Source: Cyanobacteria bacterium RM1_2_2 (GTDB taxonomy: Bacteria; Cyanobacteriota; Cyanobacteriia; Elainellales; Elainellaceae). Taken from it: DNA of 44,160 nt. Each line of letters opens with the position of its first letter. The stretch's first letter is position 1. The translations under genes and the position numbers were made by a program. The DNA lies in the NCBI GenBank assembly GCA_012033495.1, contig JAAUQT010000017.1, forward strand, positions 1-44,160, read 5' to 3'. A model generated the notes under the pieces. It was given only the letters and a program-made list of their open reading frames with translations. It had not been told where the DNA came from and did not search any database. Below are positions 36,368 through 44,160 of the stretch, one piece after another.

Positions 36368-36396
36368 GGGGTGTAGGGGTTCTACCCCTACACCCC
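36368..36396. repeat. Perfect 13-bp GC-rich hairpin between convergent genes
   Basis: GGGGTGTAGGGGT, a TCT loop, then ACCCCTACACCCC. It lacks a T-tract, so it is not a classical terminator, but its place between two convergent genes suits transcript-end protection or a dispersed repeat. Confidence 0.75.
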
Positions 36397-36462
36397 GTCC
36401 TAGCCTTAGGCAGTACTGCTATATCAGATTAGAGCCAATTTCCCACCTCTGCTTTCTCTTCC

Positions 36463-38640
36463 TCAACTTCCCCGCCCCACCGCCTGAGCAATTGCGGCAA
36501 TCAATTCCTCAGGTTCCACTGGTTTGGCAACATGCATTTCAAAGCCTGCCGATAGCGCTCGCAATTGGTCTTCGGCACGCACATAGGCAGTAAGAGCAAT
36601 GGCTGGAATATGGTTGCCCTGCGTCGCTTCTGAGTCGCGCACTTTCCGGATCAGCTTGTATCCATCTTCGATGGGCAGCCCAATATCGCTAACCAAAACA
36701 TCCGGCTGCGCGTGTTCCAAATGCCGGATTGCTTCATTTGCAGAAGATACGGCCGTCACCTCTGCCCCTGATGCTTGCAGTACCATCGCTAAAAAATCTC
36801 TCGTATCGTGATGATCTTCTACAATTAGCACCTGAATTTCAGAGAGAGACAAAGCTTTACCATTGTGGTCTCCGCCGCTGGGTTGACCGATCTCAGGCAG
36901 CATCGCAACCGTAGTTGCCACTTGTTCTGCTGGTTCAGCGGCTTGTGATTCCCCATCTCCTAACCTGGCACCTTCTGGTTTGGCAGACGAGAGTAAGGGC
37001 AAACTGACCGTAAATGTGGCGCCCTTGCCCTCTCCTTCACTGGTTGCCCGAATCAACCCCTGATGTTGTTGCACCAGATGATGAACAATGGCCAACCCTA
37101 ACCCTAACCCTCCATAGGGGCGAGTAGTGGTGCTATCCGCCTGTCGAAACCGATCAAATACATGAGGTAGAAAGTCAGCGCTGATGCCAATTCCTGTATC
37201 GGCAATCTGGATCTGAGCATACTCAGTTGCGTTAAATTCTGGCATTAAGCAAGGTTCAATTTCATGTAAATAAGTGTGTTGCTCCACACTTGCCAAATTG
37301 CGAGAAATTTCAAATTCTGCTCGTGTAATTTTTGTTAACCTAACTGTGACTTCTCCATTCTCTGGTGTGAATTTAATTGCGTTCGAGAACAAATTCCAGA
37401 TAATTTGTCGCAGTCGTTCCGTATCTCCATACACCTTATCTACGGAATTATCAAAATCGCATTTTAGAATAATTGACTTATCACTCGCTAGCGGACTCAC
37501 AATTTCGATCGCCGACTCAATTAGCGGAATGATACTAATCGGCTGCATGGTTAGCCGTAGCCGACCCCGAATAATTTGGGAAACGTCCAGAATATCTTCA
37601 ATGAGCTGAGCCTGCGAGCGAGCATTTCGTTCGATTGTTTGCAAGGCTCGTATTGTTGTATGTTCATCGAGCTTGCGGTTCAGCAACAGTTGCGCCCAGC
37701 CCAAGATTGAATTCAAAGGGGTACGCAATTCGTGTGATACGATCGCCAAAAATTCGTCTTTCATGCGGTTGGCGGCTTCAGCTTGCTGACGGGCTGACTG
37801 CTCACGAATGATCTGATCCCGGACGGCATCTGCCTGCTTACGGTCGGTAATGTCTTCAAGTGTGCCCACATGCCCCAACAGGTCGCCTTGATCAGACAGC
37901 ATCGGAGCCGTGCGGACATGCACCCATTTCATTCCCTCTTCAAGCGTTTGGATGCGAAATTCATCTGAGTAAGCCTGTCCCTGCTGAATCGCAACCAACC
38001 AATCCGCTAAAACTTTAGACCGATCCTGCTCAAAGATGCGATTTATCCAGTCGGGTTGCCAATTTTCCTGCATGGTGAAGCCACCGATAGCCTGACAGTT
38101 TGGGTTGGCGTAAGTGTAGCGGCCATCCGTATCCATTAAAAAAATTCCCACCGGAGAGCAACGGCTCAGCAGGCGAAAGCGTTCTTCACTGCGCTGAAGT
38201 TCTGCATTCATTGCCGCCATTTGAGTTGCCTGCCGCGCCACCTCCTGAGTTTTCTTGAACAAATCGACGAACACTGCTACTTTAGAGGTCAGAATTGTCG
38301 GCTCGATCGGTTTAAACAAATAATCAACCGCACCCAAAGCATAGCCCTTCCCCATCAGGCTATCGCTGGTATCAAAAGCGGTGACAAAAATGATTGGCGT
38401 ACTGCGCGATCGTTGGCGTTGCCGAATCAGAGAAGCCGTCTCAAAGCCATCCATTCCCGGCATTTGCACATCTAGTAAAATTACGGCAAAGTCTTGATCG
38501 AGCAGACAACGCAAAGCCTCCTCACCCGAATGGGCCCTGACTAAGTTCTGCCCTAAGCCGCCCAAGATCGCTTCTAAGGCAATCAAATTTTCGGGGTGGT
38601 CGTCCACTAAAAGGACATTCACAGTCGGATCAGGTTGCAT
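36463..38640 (-). CDS. Hybrid sensor histidine kinase with two receiver domains
   Basis: 725 residues. Order: receiver 1 (~8-125, phosphoacceptor D57, K110), PAS/PAC (~150-270), HisKA with H303 in SHELRTPLN, HATPase with N box NLFSNAIKF, ADTGIGIS and GLGLGLAIV, then receiver 2 (~603-720, D652). No membrane helix, so the sensor is cytoplasmic and the signal unknown. Between N box and G1 box the HATPase domain has a ~30-residue extra loop. The N-terminal receiver suggests it is itself the target of another kinase. No partner regulator is adjacent. Confidence 0.95.
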   Translation of the reverse strand: MQPDPTVNVLLVDDHPENLIALEAILGGLGQNLVRAHSGEEALRCLLDQDFAVILLDVQMPGMDGFETASLIRQRQRSRSTPIIFVTAFDTSDSLMGKGYALGAVDYLFKPIEPTILTSKVAVFVDLFKKTQEVARQATQMAAMNAELQRSEERFRLLSRCSPVGIFLMDTDGRYTYANPNCQAIGGFTMQENWQPDWINRIFEQDRSKVLADWLVAIQQGQAYSDEFRIQTLEEGMKWVHVRTAPMLSDQGDLLGHVGTLEDITDRKQADAVRDQIIREQSARQQAEAANRMKDEFLAIVSHELRTPLNSILGWAQLLLNRKLDEHTTIRALQTIERNARSQAQLIEDILDVSQIIRGRLRLTMQPISIIPLIESAIEIVSPLASDKSIILKCDFDNSVDKVYGDTERLRQIIWNLFSNAIKFTPENGEVTVRLTKITRAEFEISRNLASVEQHTYLHEIEPCLMPEFNATEYAQIQIADTGIGISADFLPHVFDRFRQADSTTTRPYGGLGLGLAIVHHLVQQHQGLIRATSEGEGKGATFTVSLPLLSSAKPEGARLGDGESQAAEPAEQVATTVAMLPEIGQPSGGDHNGKALSLSEIQVLIVEDHHDTRDFLAMVLQASGAEVTAVSSANEAIRHLEHAQPDVLVSDIGLPIEDGYKLIRKVRDSEATQGNHIPAIALTAYVRAEDQLRALSAGFEMHVAKPVEPEELIAAIAQAVGRGS

Positions 38641-39183
38641 AGGGCGGTTTGGAGGACGGAGCAGAACAAGCAGACATTCAATACCCAGATGACTGACACA
38701 GGCGTTGGCATCCTGACCATTATCCTGCCATATGGTAGGAGTTGTGCCTCTACCGCAAGACAGAAGGGCAATTCTGTACCCTAACCATAGACATAGTTCG
38801 TTTTACGACTAGAGACGGTAATGGTGATGAAGCGATGCCCTGCTTCAACTGCGCTCAGCACTCAGGAACCCAATGGGTTGAGCGCAGTCGAAACCCGATC
38901 CCAATGTTGGGGATTCTGTTATCGGGTTAATAAAGTTGATATTATTTTTGATTTTGGATTTGCGTTCGCGCAGCGTTGCGCTAGCAACTTTTGGATTGGG
39001 GAAACTTCGCGCAGCCATGGTTTCAGTCTGCGAACTGCCGCGTCCTCTGTTTAAATCGATATGACAAATCGCGCTGATTTCCTACCTGTTAGCACCTATT
39101 AGCAAAGGGCGCAGAGAAAACTCTCCACACCCTCTTGTCAAATCTGTACTGAGATAGCTGAGTGTAACAGCTAAACTAAGCGA
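38641..39183. other. Intergenic region with a dispersed repeat
   Basis: 540 bases upstream of the hybrid kinase and downstream of pstB. It holds the inverted repeat at 38842-38894 and nothing coding that I can support. Confidence 0.55.
38842..38894. repeat. Inverted repeat related to the 4052 element
   Basis: GCTTCAACTGCGCTCAGC (38842-38859) and GTTGAGCGCAGTCGAAAC (38877-38894) match as inverted arms at 15 of 18 positions, with a 17-nt loop. The right arm is close to the 4160-4177 arm. Confidence 0.75.
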
Positions 39184-40008
39184 TCAACCAAATCGACCGC
39201 TGACGTAATCTTGAGTCGCTTGCTCTTTGGGTGCGTTAAAAATATGCTCAGTTCTGTCATATTCAACCAGATACCCGAAACGGCTGCCGCCTTCTCCGGC
39301 CTCAGCGTTGAAAAAGCCTGTTAGATCAGCAACCCGAGACGCCTGCTGCATGTTGTGCGTCACGATAATGATTGTAAACCGCTGCTTCAGGTCATGCATT
39401 AAGTCTTCAACGCGCAAAGTTGAAATCGGGTCGAGCGCAGAGCAAGGTTCGTCCATCAGAATCACTTCTGGTTCAATTGCAATGGTGCGAGCAATACACA
39501 AACGCTGCTGCTGACCACCTGACAGTGACAAACCGCTTTGCTTTAGCTTGTCCTTCACTTCTTCCCAGAGGGCAGCACCCCGCAAAGAGCGCTCCACCAG
39601 TTCGTCCATGTCACCCTTATAGCCGTTGACGCGAGCACCGAAGGCAATATTTTCGTAAATGGATTTTGGGAAGGGGTTTGGCCGCTGAAACACCATACCA
39701 ATGCGGCGACGAACTTCCACTGGGTCAACTTTCGGATCGTAGAGGTCGATGCCTTGATAAGTAATTTTGCCGTCAACACGAGCACTAGGAATTAAATCAT
39801 TCAAACGGTTATAGCAGCGAAGCAGCGTGCTCTTACCGCAGCCAGATGGGCCAATGAATGCAACAACTTTGTTTTTAGGAATATCTAGATAAACGTTGCG
39901 AACAGCCTGGAAGGCACCATAATAGACCGAAACATTCTCTGTCCGAATCACAACATCATCAGACACAGCATTATTCGTTGAAGTCGGGCGGGTTGAGGGG
40001 TTCGTCAT
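39184..40008 (-). CDS. pstB: Phosphate ABC transporter ATP-binding protein
   Basis: 274 residues. It energises phosphate uptake through PstC and PstA. Walker [11 protein letters not shown]-loop [15 protein letters not shown], signature LSGGQQQR, Walker B EVILMDEP and the H-loop ([14 protein letters not shown]) are all intact; [11 protein letters not shown] and [14 protein letters not shown] are characteristic of PstB. Last gene of the pst operon, 174 nt after pstA. Confidence 0.98.
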   Translation of the reverse strand: MTNPSTRPTSTNNAVSDDVVIRTENVSVYYGAFQAVRNVYLDIPKNKVVAFIGPSGCGKSTLLRCYNRLNDLIPSARVDGKITYQGIDLYDPKVDPVEVRRRIGMVFQRPNPFPKSIYENIAFGARVNGYKGDMDELVERSLRGAALWEEVKDKLKQSGLSLSGGQQQRLCIARTIAIEPEVILMDEPCSALDPISTLRVEDLMHDLKQRFTIIIVTHNMQQASRVADLTGFFNAEAGEGGSRFGYLVEYDRTEHIFNAPKEQATQDYVSGRFG

Positions 40009-40182
40009 AGCGGAGTAGGGGTGTAAAAACGACGGTTGAGCAGAATGCTTGGCCTAAGCAAAGGGGATAGCTAAATCGTACACAATCTAATCAGAGAGAT
40101 AGTCCGAAATAGGTACGCCAGTCAGCCGAATCACACCGACGAATGGCCTATTTCATCAAAGGGAAGCCCAAAGTTACCAAGT

Positions 40183-41100
40183 CTAGTAAATCTTCTTGCT
40201 GGTTAATGAACGGGCCAAAATACTGATAGCCAGAATTAATAGCACCACAATTAGAGCCGCTGCCCACGCTAGCTCGTTCTGGTTTTTGTAGGGCGCAATT
40301 GCATAGTTGTAGATCAGCACCGACAGCGTTGCAATTGGCTCTCTCAAACCACGAGAATCATATTGGTTAAACAAAGCTGTGAACAGCAACGGAGCCGTTT
40401 CACCTGCGGCTCTCGCCAGCGCTAGCGTCACTCCAGTTGCCACGAAGGGCAGCGAGGCCGGCAGAATCACACTCGAAACACCCTGAAAGTTAGTTGCACC
40501 AATGCCTACTAACCCCTGCCGCACCTCTCTCGGAATCGACTTCAAGCCCTCTTCCGTCGTCCGAATAATAATTGGCATCATCAGCACCGACAGCGCCACT
40601 CCTCCAGCAATCGCAGAGAAAGTGCCCATCGCCAGCACCACAATCCCGTAGGCAAACAGCCCGGCAATAATGGAAGGCACACCGCTCAAAACGTTGGTGC
40701 AAAAGCGTACAAACTGCGAAAGCTTGTTACCCTGACCAAATTCGACGGTGTAAATTGCTGTCAAAACACCAAACGGAACACTGATTAACGCGCCAAGCAA
40801 GCAAGTGAGTAGCGTCCCAGTGATCGCATTGCGGAAACCTCCTCCATCCACCAAGGGCGGCGGCGGCAGTTCGGTGAAGACAGAAGGAAAATCTTGAAAG
40901 AGGCGAACCAGCCCATTGCTAAGCAACATAAACAAGATGGAAGCCAGCGGCAACACCGCAATTGCGACACAGGACAGCACTAGCCCTGTCATCACATTGC
41001 CAAACATCTTGCGACCTTGGGTCATGCCTTGGTCAAACTCACCTGGAGCAATATCGTAAACATTGCTGTTGATCTGATCGGTCTGATTAGATGAACTCAT
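40183..41100 (-). CDS. pstA: Phosphate ABC transporter permease PstA
   Basis: 305 residues with six predicted membrane helices; one half of the phosphate channel with PstC. GGGFRNAITGTLLTCLLGAL and the cytoplasmic loop (SIPREVRQGLVGIGATNFQG) that contacts PstB are diagnostic, as is ALARAAGETAPLLFTAL. A ribosome site (GAGAAG) precedes the ATG. It lies 40 nt downstream of pstC. Confidence 0.97.
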   Translation of the reverse strand: MSSSNQTDQINSNVYDIAPGEFDQGMTQGRKMFGNVMTGLVLSCVAIAVLPLASILFMLLSNGLVRLFQDFPSVFTELPPPPLVDGGGFRNAITGTLLTCLLGALISVPFGVLTAIYTVEFGQGNKLSQFVRFCTNVLSGVPSIIAGLFAYGIVVLAMGTFSAIAGGVALSVLMMPIIIRTTEEGLKSIPREVRQGLVGIGATNFQGVSSVILPASLPFVATGVTLALARAAGETAPLLFTALFNQYDSRGLREPIATLSVLIYNYAIAPYKNQNELAWAAALIVVLLILAISILARSLTSKKIY

Positions 41101-41140
41101 GGCAACTTCTCAAAAAGAACGTCAGTTGAGCGTGGATTAA

Positions 41141-42103
41141 TCACTCTACCTGCTGGAACCTGTTGACAATCACTTCCGCCAGCATGTTCACCAGTAGCGT
41201 CATGATCATCAGAATCAGCGCCTCATAAAACAAGGCTGACCGCTGCAAACCGCTCGCTTCACCAAATTGGTTGGCGATCAACGCCGAAATGGTGGAGGCA
41301 GGGGCAAACAAAGAAGCACTCACGCGGTTGGAGTTTCCAATCAGCATCGCGGCAGCCATCGTTTCCCCCAAAGCTCGACCTAGTGCCAACATGATCGAAC
41401 CAATGATGCCCGATAGTGCCGAGGGGACGAGAACACGAGTGAGCGTTTCCCAACGGGTTGCGCCCAAACCGTAGGCTCCTTGACGTAACTCTGGCGGTGT
41501 TGAAACCAACGAATCACGGGAAATTGCAATGATGGTCGGCAAAATCATGATGGCTAACACGAGCGCTGTTGCAAACAATTGGCGGGTTGAAGGCTGAGTC
41601 GAGAAGAACGGCAGCCAACCAAAAGTGCCATAAATCGCCTGTAGCCCTGGCAGGATGAAAGGGATGAATACGAAAATGCCCCACATGCCGTAGACAACGC
41701 TAGGAATTGCGGCGAGCAGTTCAATCACAAAGGCAATCGGGGTTAGAATTTTGCGCGGCAGGAAGTTTTCGCTGAGGAAAACCGCAACCCCCACTCCCAG
41801 CGGAATCGCAAACAACAGCGCCACAATGGAGCTAACAATCGTGCCGTAAATTTGCGGTAGTGCGCCATAAGCATCTTCAACAGGGTTCCAAACCTGACTA
41901 AACAGGAACCCAATGTTAAATTCAGCAATCGCTGGAAAAGCAATTGACAAAAGCGACCAGGTAATCCACAGCAGAATCAAACCCACAGAGACCGCCAAGG
42001 CCACCGTTAGCCAGAAAAAGATGCGGTCAATCAGACGCGGGGCATTGAACTTCTGAGACGATTCAATCAGCGTTTCTTGATGAGAAATAGTTGACGGAGT
42101 CAT
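41141..42103 (-). CDS. pstC: Phosphate ABC transporter permease PstC
   Basis: 320 residues, six membrane helices. Conserved features: FLFSQVWNPVEDAYGALPQI, LAAIPSVVYGMWGIFVFIPF, the PstB-contact loop TPPELRQGAYGLGATRWETL and GRALGETMAAAMLIGN. The cNMP-fold gene ends 64 nt upstream and pstA follows after 40 nt on the same strand. Confidence 0.97.
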   Translation of the reverse strand: MTPSTISHQETLIESSQKFNAPRLIDRIFFWLTVALAVSVGLILLWITWSLLSIAFPAIAEFNIGFLFSQVWNPVEDAYGALPQIYGTIVSSIVALLFAIPLGVGVAVFLSENFLPRKILTPIAFVIELLAAIPSVVYGMWGIFVFIPFILPGLQAIYGTFGWLPFFSTQPSTRQLFATALVLAIMILPTIIAISRDSLVSTPPELRQGAYGLGATRWETLTRVLVPSALSGIIGSIMLALGRALGETMAAAMLIGNSNRVSASLFAPASTISALIANQFGEASGLQRSALFYEALILMIMTLLVNMLAEVIVNRFQQVE

Positions 42104-42167
42104 GATGGTGGTTTAACAGGGAGGACAACAAATAAAGCGTGAAATGAGTTTTCCCTTGACCTAAAAA

Positions 42168-42575
42168 CTATTGGCTATCACTGTTATCTAGTGGATGCTT
42201 CTTAAACTTCTTCAGCCGATCGGAATAGCTGCGCACCACTTCAACGGCAAACATCGGCGTTTCCTGAACAACATACAAAAACCGCTGCTGATCTAAGTAG
42301 GCCAATTTACAGTCTGTTTTTGCCACTGCCGTCGAAACTCGTTTTCCTTCCGGGTGAACCAATGCACCAACACCGAAAACATCACCCGCCACGATGGTTT
42401 CCATCACCCGACCATCTACAAGTTCTTCAATCTCGCCTTCTAAGACGCCATACATGTAGTCTCCAGGTTCCCCGGCTGCAAAGATGACCTCACCTGCGGC
42501 AAAGGTTTTGGGTTCAGCTTGACGCTGATAAATTTGAACAGCCATTGCTGGCTCTAAAGGAGTGTGTAGTGCCAT
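42168..42575 (-). CDS. Cyclic-nucleotide-binding-fold protein within the pst operon
   Basis: 135 residues from the ATG at 42575, fixed by GAGG 5 nt upstream. A single CNB beta-roll fills the protein: FAAGEVIFAAGEPGDYMYGV, LEGEIEELVDGRV and DVFGVGALVHPEGKRVSTAV. In the phosphate-binding cassette the usual FGE glutamate is replaced (FGVG), though the Arg is kept, so cAMP/cGMP binding is doubtful. It ends in a basic helix with no helix-turn-helix, so it is not a Crp-type regulator. Its place between pstS and pstC suggests a role in phosphate uptake, by context only. Confidence 0.88.
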   Translation of the reverse strand: MALHTPLEPAMAVQIYQRQAEPKTFAAGEVIFAAGEPGDYMYGVLEGEIEELVDGRVMETIVAGDVFGVGALVHPEGKRVSTAVAKTDCKLAYLDQQRFLYVVQETPMFAVEVVRSYSDRLKKFKKHPLDNSDSQ

Positions 42576-42731
42576 CGATTCCTCAAAAAAGTTAGGAGTT
42601 CGGGGTGCCGTCGGAGTGCCATTCAGCTTAAGGAACTGTGTAGACTGACAAAACCTTACCAAGTGAACTGCAAAATTAAACGTCGTCTATCCTACAGCAG
42701 CCCCGATAATTCGCAAAAATGCCCCTACTAA

Positions 42732-42762
42732 AGCAAAGGAAGGCGGACTAACCGCCCTCCCT
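42732..42762 (-). terminator. Hairpin after pstS, possible attenuator
   Basis: An 11-bp stem (AGGGAGGGCGG with CCGCCTTCCTT, including G-U pairs) begins about 10 nt after the pstS stop, followed by TGCTTT rather than a full T-run. Partial termination or 3'-end protection would give more pstS than downstream mRNA. Confidence 0.6.
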
Positions 42763-42772
42763 TAAACGTTAT

Positions 42773-43873
42773 CTACTTGAGCTCAGCCAGCTTGGTGTCA
42801 ATTTTGCCAGCCAGTTCGTCTTCAATGGGGATATAACCTAGCTCAGAAGCTTGGGTTTTTCCATCCGACAGCGCCCAACCAATCACGTTGGTCAACGCTT
42901 CTTTCTTAGCAGCATCTTGGTACTCAGGGTAGAGCAGCATCCAAGTCAGGGTAGAGATCGGATAAGCATCCGGATTTGCAGGGTCAGGCACTTGCAGCGC
43001 GAAATCAGCTGGAACCGTCTCGCCTTTGAAGGCTAGCGCTCCTGCTTCTGGGGTCGGTGCAACAATGTTGCCAGACTTGTTTTCAATTGCCGCCATGCTC
43101 AATCCGTTTTCCTTGGCGTAGGCAAATTCAACGTAACCAACCGCTCCAGGAGTTTGTTGGACTTGAGCGGTTACACCCTCATTCCCCTTTGCACCTGTAC
43201 CCACGGGCCATTCAACCGACTTCGCAGCTCCTGCCTTCCAATTGGGGCAAGCCGCCTGAATGTGGTTGGTGAAGGCATAGGTGGTTCCGCTACCGTCGGA
43301 GCGATGCACAAATTGGATATTTGCATCAGGTAGATTGACACCCGGGTTAGCAGCCACAATTGCTGGATCATTCCATTTGGTGATTTCACCTGTGGTGATG
43401 CCGCAATAGTCTTCGCGGGAGAGTTGGAGTTCATCCACGCCATCTAGGTTGTAGGCGAGTACAACGCTACCACCTGTCATTGGAACCTGAATAGGGTCAG
43501 CGTTATATTTTGCTCTAAACTTCTCTTTCTCTTCGTCTGTCAGAGGCGCATCTGAAGCACCAAAATCAACCGTGCCTGCCAAGAACTGTTCTACGCCAGC
43601 GCCGCTACCAACAGACTGATAGCTGATTTGCACGCCAGGATTCTCTTTGTTGTAGTCAGCAAACCAACGCTGATACAACGGAGCAGGGAAAGAAGCACCC
43701 GCACCACTTAAAACCGCTGAGCCACCGCCACCCGCAGCAGGAGCATTACCCGCTGGAGCAGTGGTAGAAACATCTGTGTCCGCAGAAGGGGTACAGGAAA
43801 CAGCTAGCCCCAGAGAGACGGAGGCCATCGCTGCCAGGAAAACGCGACGCTTAGAGCGTGATAGGGATGTCAT
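42773..43873 (-). CDS. pstS: Phosphate-binding lipoprotein PstS
   Basis: 366 residues. A basic N-terminus and hydrophobic segment lead to a lipobox, LAVSC (Cys27), so it is a lipid-anchored periplasmic binding protein. A Gly/Ala/Thr-rich spacer (~28-55) precedes the PstS fold: SGAGASFPAPLYQRWFADYN, QSVGSGAGVEQFL and VHRSDGSGTTYAFT, which make the phosphate pocket. It delivers phosphate to PstC/PstA. First gene of the operon, with a candidate Pho box upstream. Confidence 0.97.
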   Translation of the reverse strand: MTSLSRSKRRVFLAAMASVSLGLAVSCTPSADTDVSTTAPAGNAPAAGGGGSAVLSGAGASFPAPLYQRWFADYNKENPGVQISYQSVGSGAGVEQFLAGTVDFGASDAPLTDEEKEKFRAKYNADPIQVPMTGGSVVLAYNLDGVDELQLSREDYCGITTGEITKWNDPAIVAANPGVNLPDANIQFVHRSDGSGTTYAFTNHIQAACPNWKAGAAKSVEWPVGTGAKGNEGVTAQVQQTPGAVGYVEFAYAKENGLSMAAIENKSGNIVAPTPEAGALAFKGETVPADFALQVPDPANPDAYPISTLTWMLLYPEYQDAAKKEALTNVIGWALSDGKTQASELGYIPIEDELAGKIDTKLAELK

Positions 43874-43958
43874 GCGATCTACCTAGTAGTGTTTAGAAAA
43901 TTTACAGAGTGTGTCGCAAGCATCGTACAGCCTGATTATGAAGAGAACATCCGGTAAG

Positions 43959-43977
43959 AGGTTAAGGGAAGTTTATC
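43959..43977 (-). promoter_or_regulatory. Candidate Pho box and -10 upstream of pstS
   Basis: On the minus strand CTTAACCT (43966-43959) matches the cyanobacterial SphR half-site, and a weaker copy, GATAAACT (43977-43970), lies 11 bp upstream. CATAAT at 43940-43935 is a possible -10 box 18 nt downstream. The layout fits induction by phosphate starvation. Confidence 0.5.
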
Positions 43978-44160
43978 TCTTACAGCAAAAAATAACACTT
44001 GAGATTTCTTTGAAAATGTTTGAAGAGCGAATCAACCAGCAGCCCATCTGCAATTACACCCATTTAGACTCGCTAAACCTCTCGATTGGGCAGCAGAATT
44101 GAGTGAAGGCCTTGATTCGAGAAGGCAAACCAAACAGCCTAGCTAGACGCAAACCTAGGC

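Noticed and set aside
43911-44102. 63-codon plus-strand frame at the window end
   Set aside because: It lies over the pstS promoter region, with no ribosome site or similarity.

Overview
The window is chromosomal DNA of a cyanobacterium, most likely a filamentous Leptolyngbya-like lineage (the lineage is inference). The evidence is a magnesium chelatase subunit (chlI), a group 2 sigma factor with a cyanobacterial-type core, DUF4330, DUF3891 and DUF6816-like proteins, miniature repeat elements of cyanobacterial type, and a tRNA-Ile(CAU) resembling plastid trnI-CAU. The HIP1 octamer is present but sparse (17856-17863, 31739-31746). I see no prophage, integrase, transposase or CRISPR array.

Layout. 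1-2.2 kb: minus-strand genes for a partial glycosyltransferase-like protein with an apparent frameshift, a Cys-motif protein and a phasin-like protein, plus the SRP RNA. 2.8-6.4 kb: a group 2 sigma factor, a 1.2-kb gap holding an inverted-repeat/tandem-repeat element, and a conserved helical protein. 6.6-11.2 kb: HtrA-type protease, a three-repeat M15 peptidase and cysS. 11.3-14.5 kb: a secreted small protein, macro domain plus DUF4330 pair, M48 peptidase and an antitoxin-like small protein. 14.6-19.7 kb: an orphan sugar ABC permease, yidD, two tandem FHA proteins, tRNA-Ile2 and a CNNM/CBS transporter with a small membrane partner. 19.8-25.5 kb: an RluE-type pseudouridine synthase; dapB, SDR and GST in a row with a truncated SDR remnant upstream; chlI; and a SplB-like radical SAM protein. 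25.5-36.4 kb: AT-rich leader, GT4 glycosyltransferase, MITE 1, DUF6816-like protein, small membrane protein, ChaB-like protein, a 1058-residue membrane protein with seven ~98-residue repeats, MITE 2, DUF3891 protein and a metallophosphoesterase. 36.4-44.2 kb: a hybrid histidine kinase and the high-affinity phosphate operon pstS-(cNMP-fold protein)-pstC-pstA-pstB with a candidate Pho box.

Most genes are housekeeping or conserved cyanobacterial genes. The clearest functional unit is the pst operon. It carries an unusual inserted cNMP-fold protein whose phosphate-binding cassette looks degenerate, and a hairpin after pstS that could raise pstS expression over the transporter genes. The least explained items are the 1058-residue repeat protein, the three-repeat M15 protein without a signal peptide, a 41-codon open tail after a TAG stop, and a repeat core found inside two elements with different termini.
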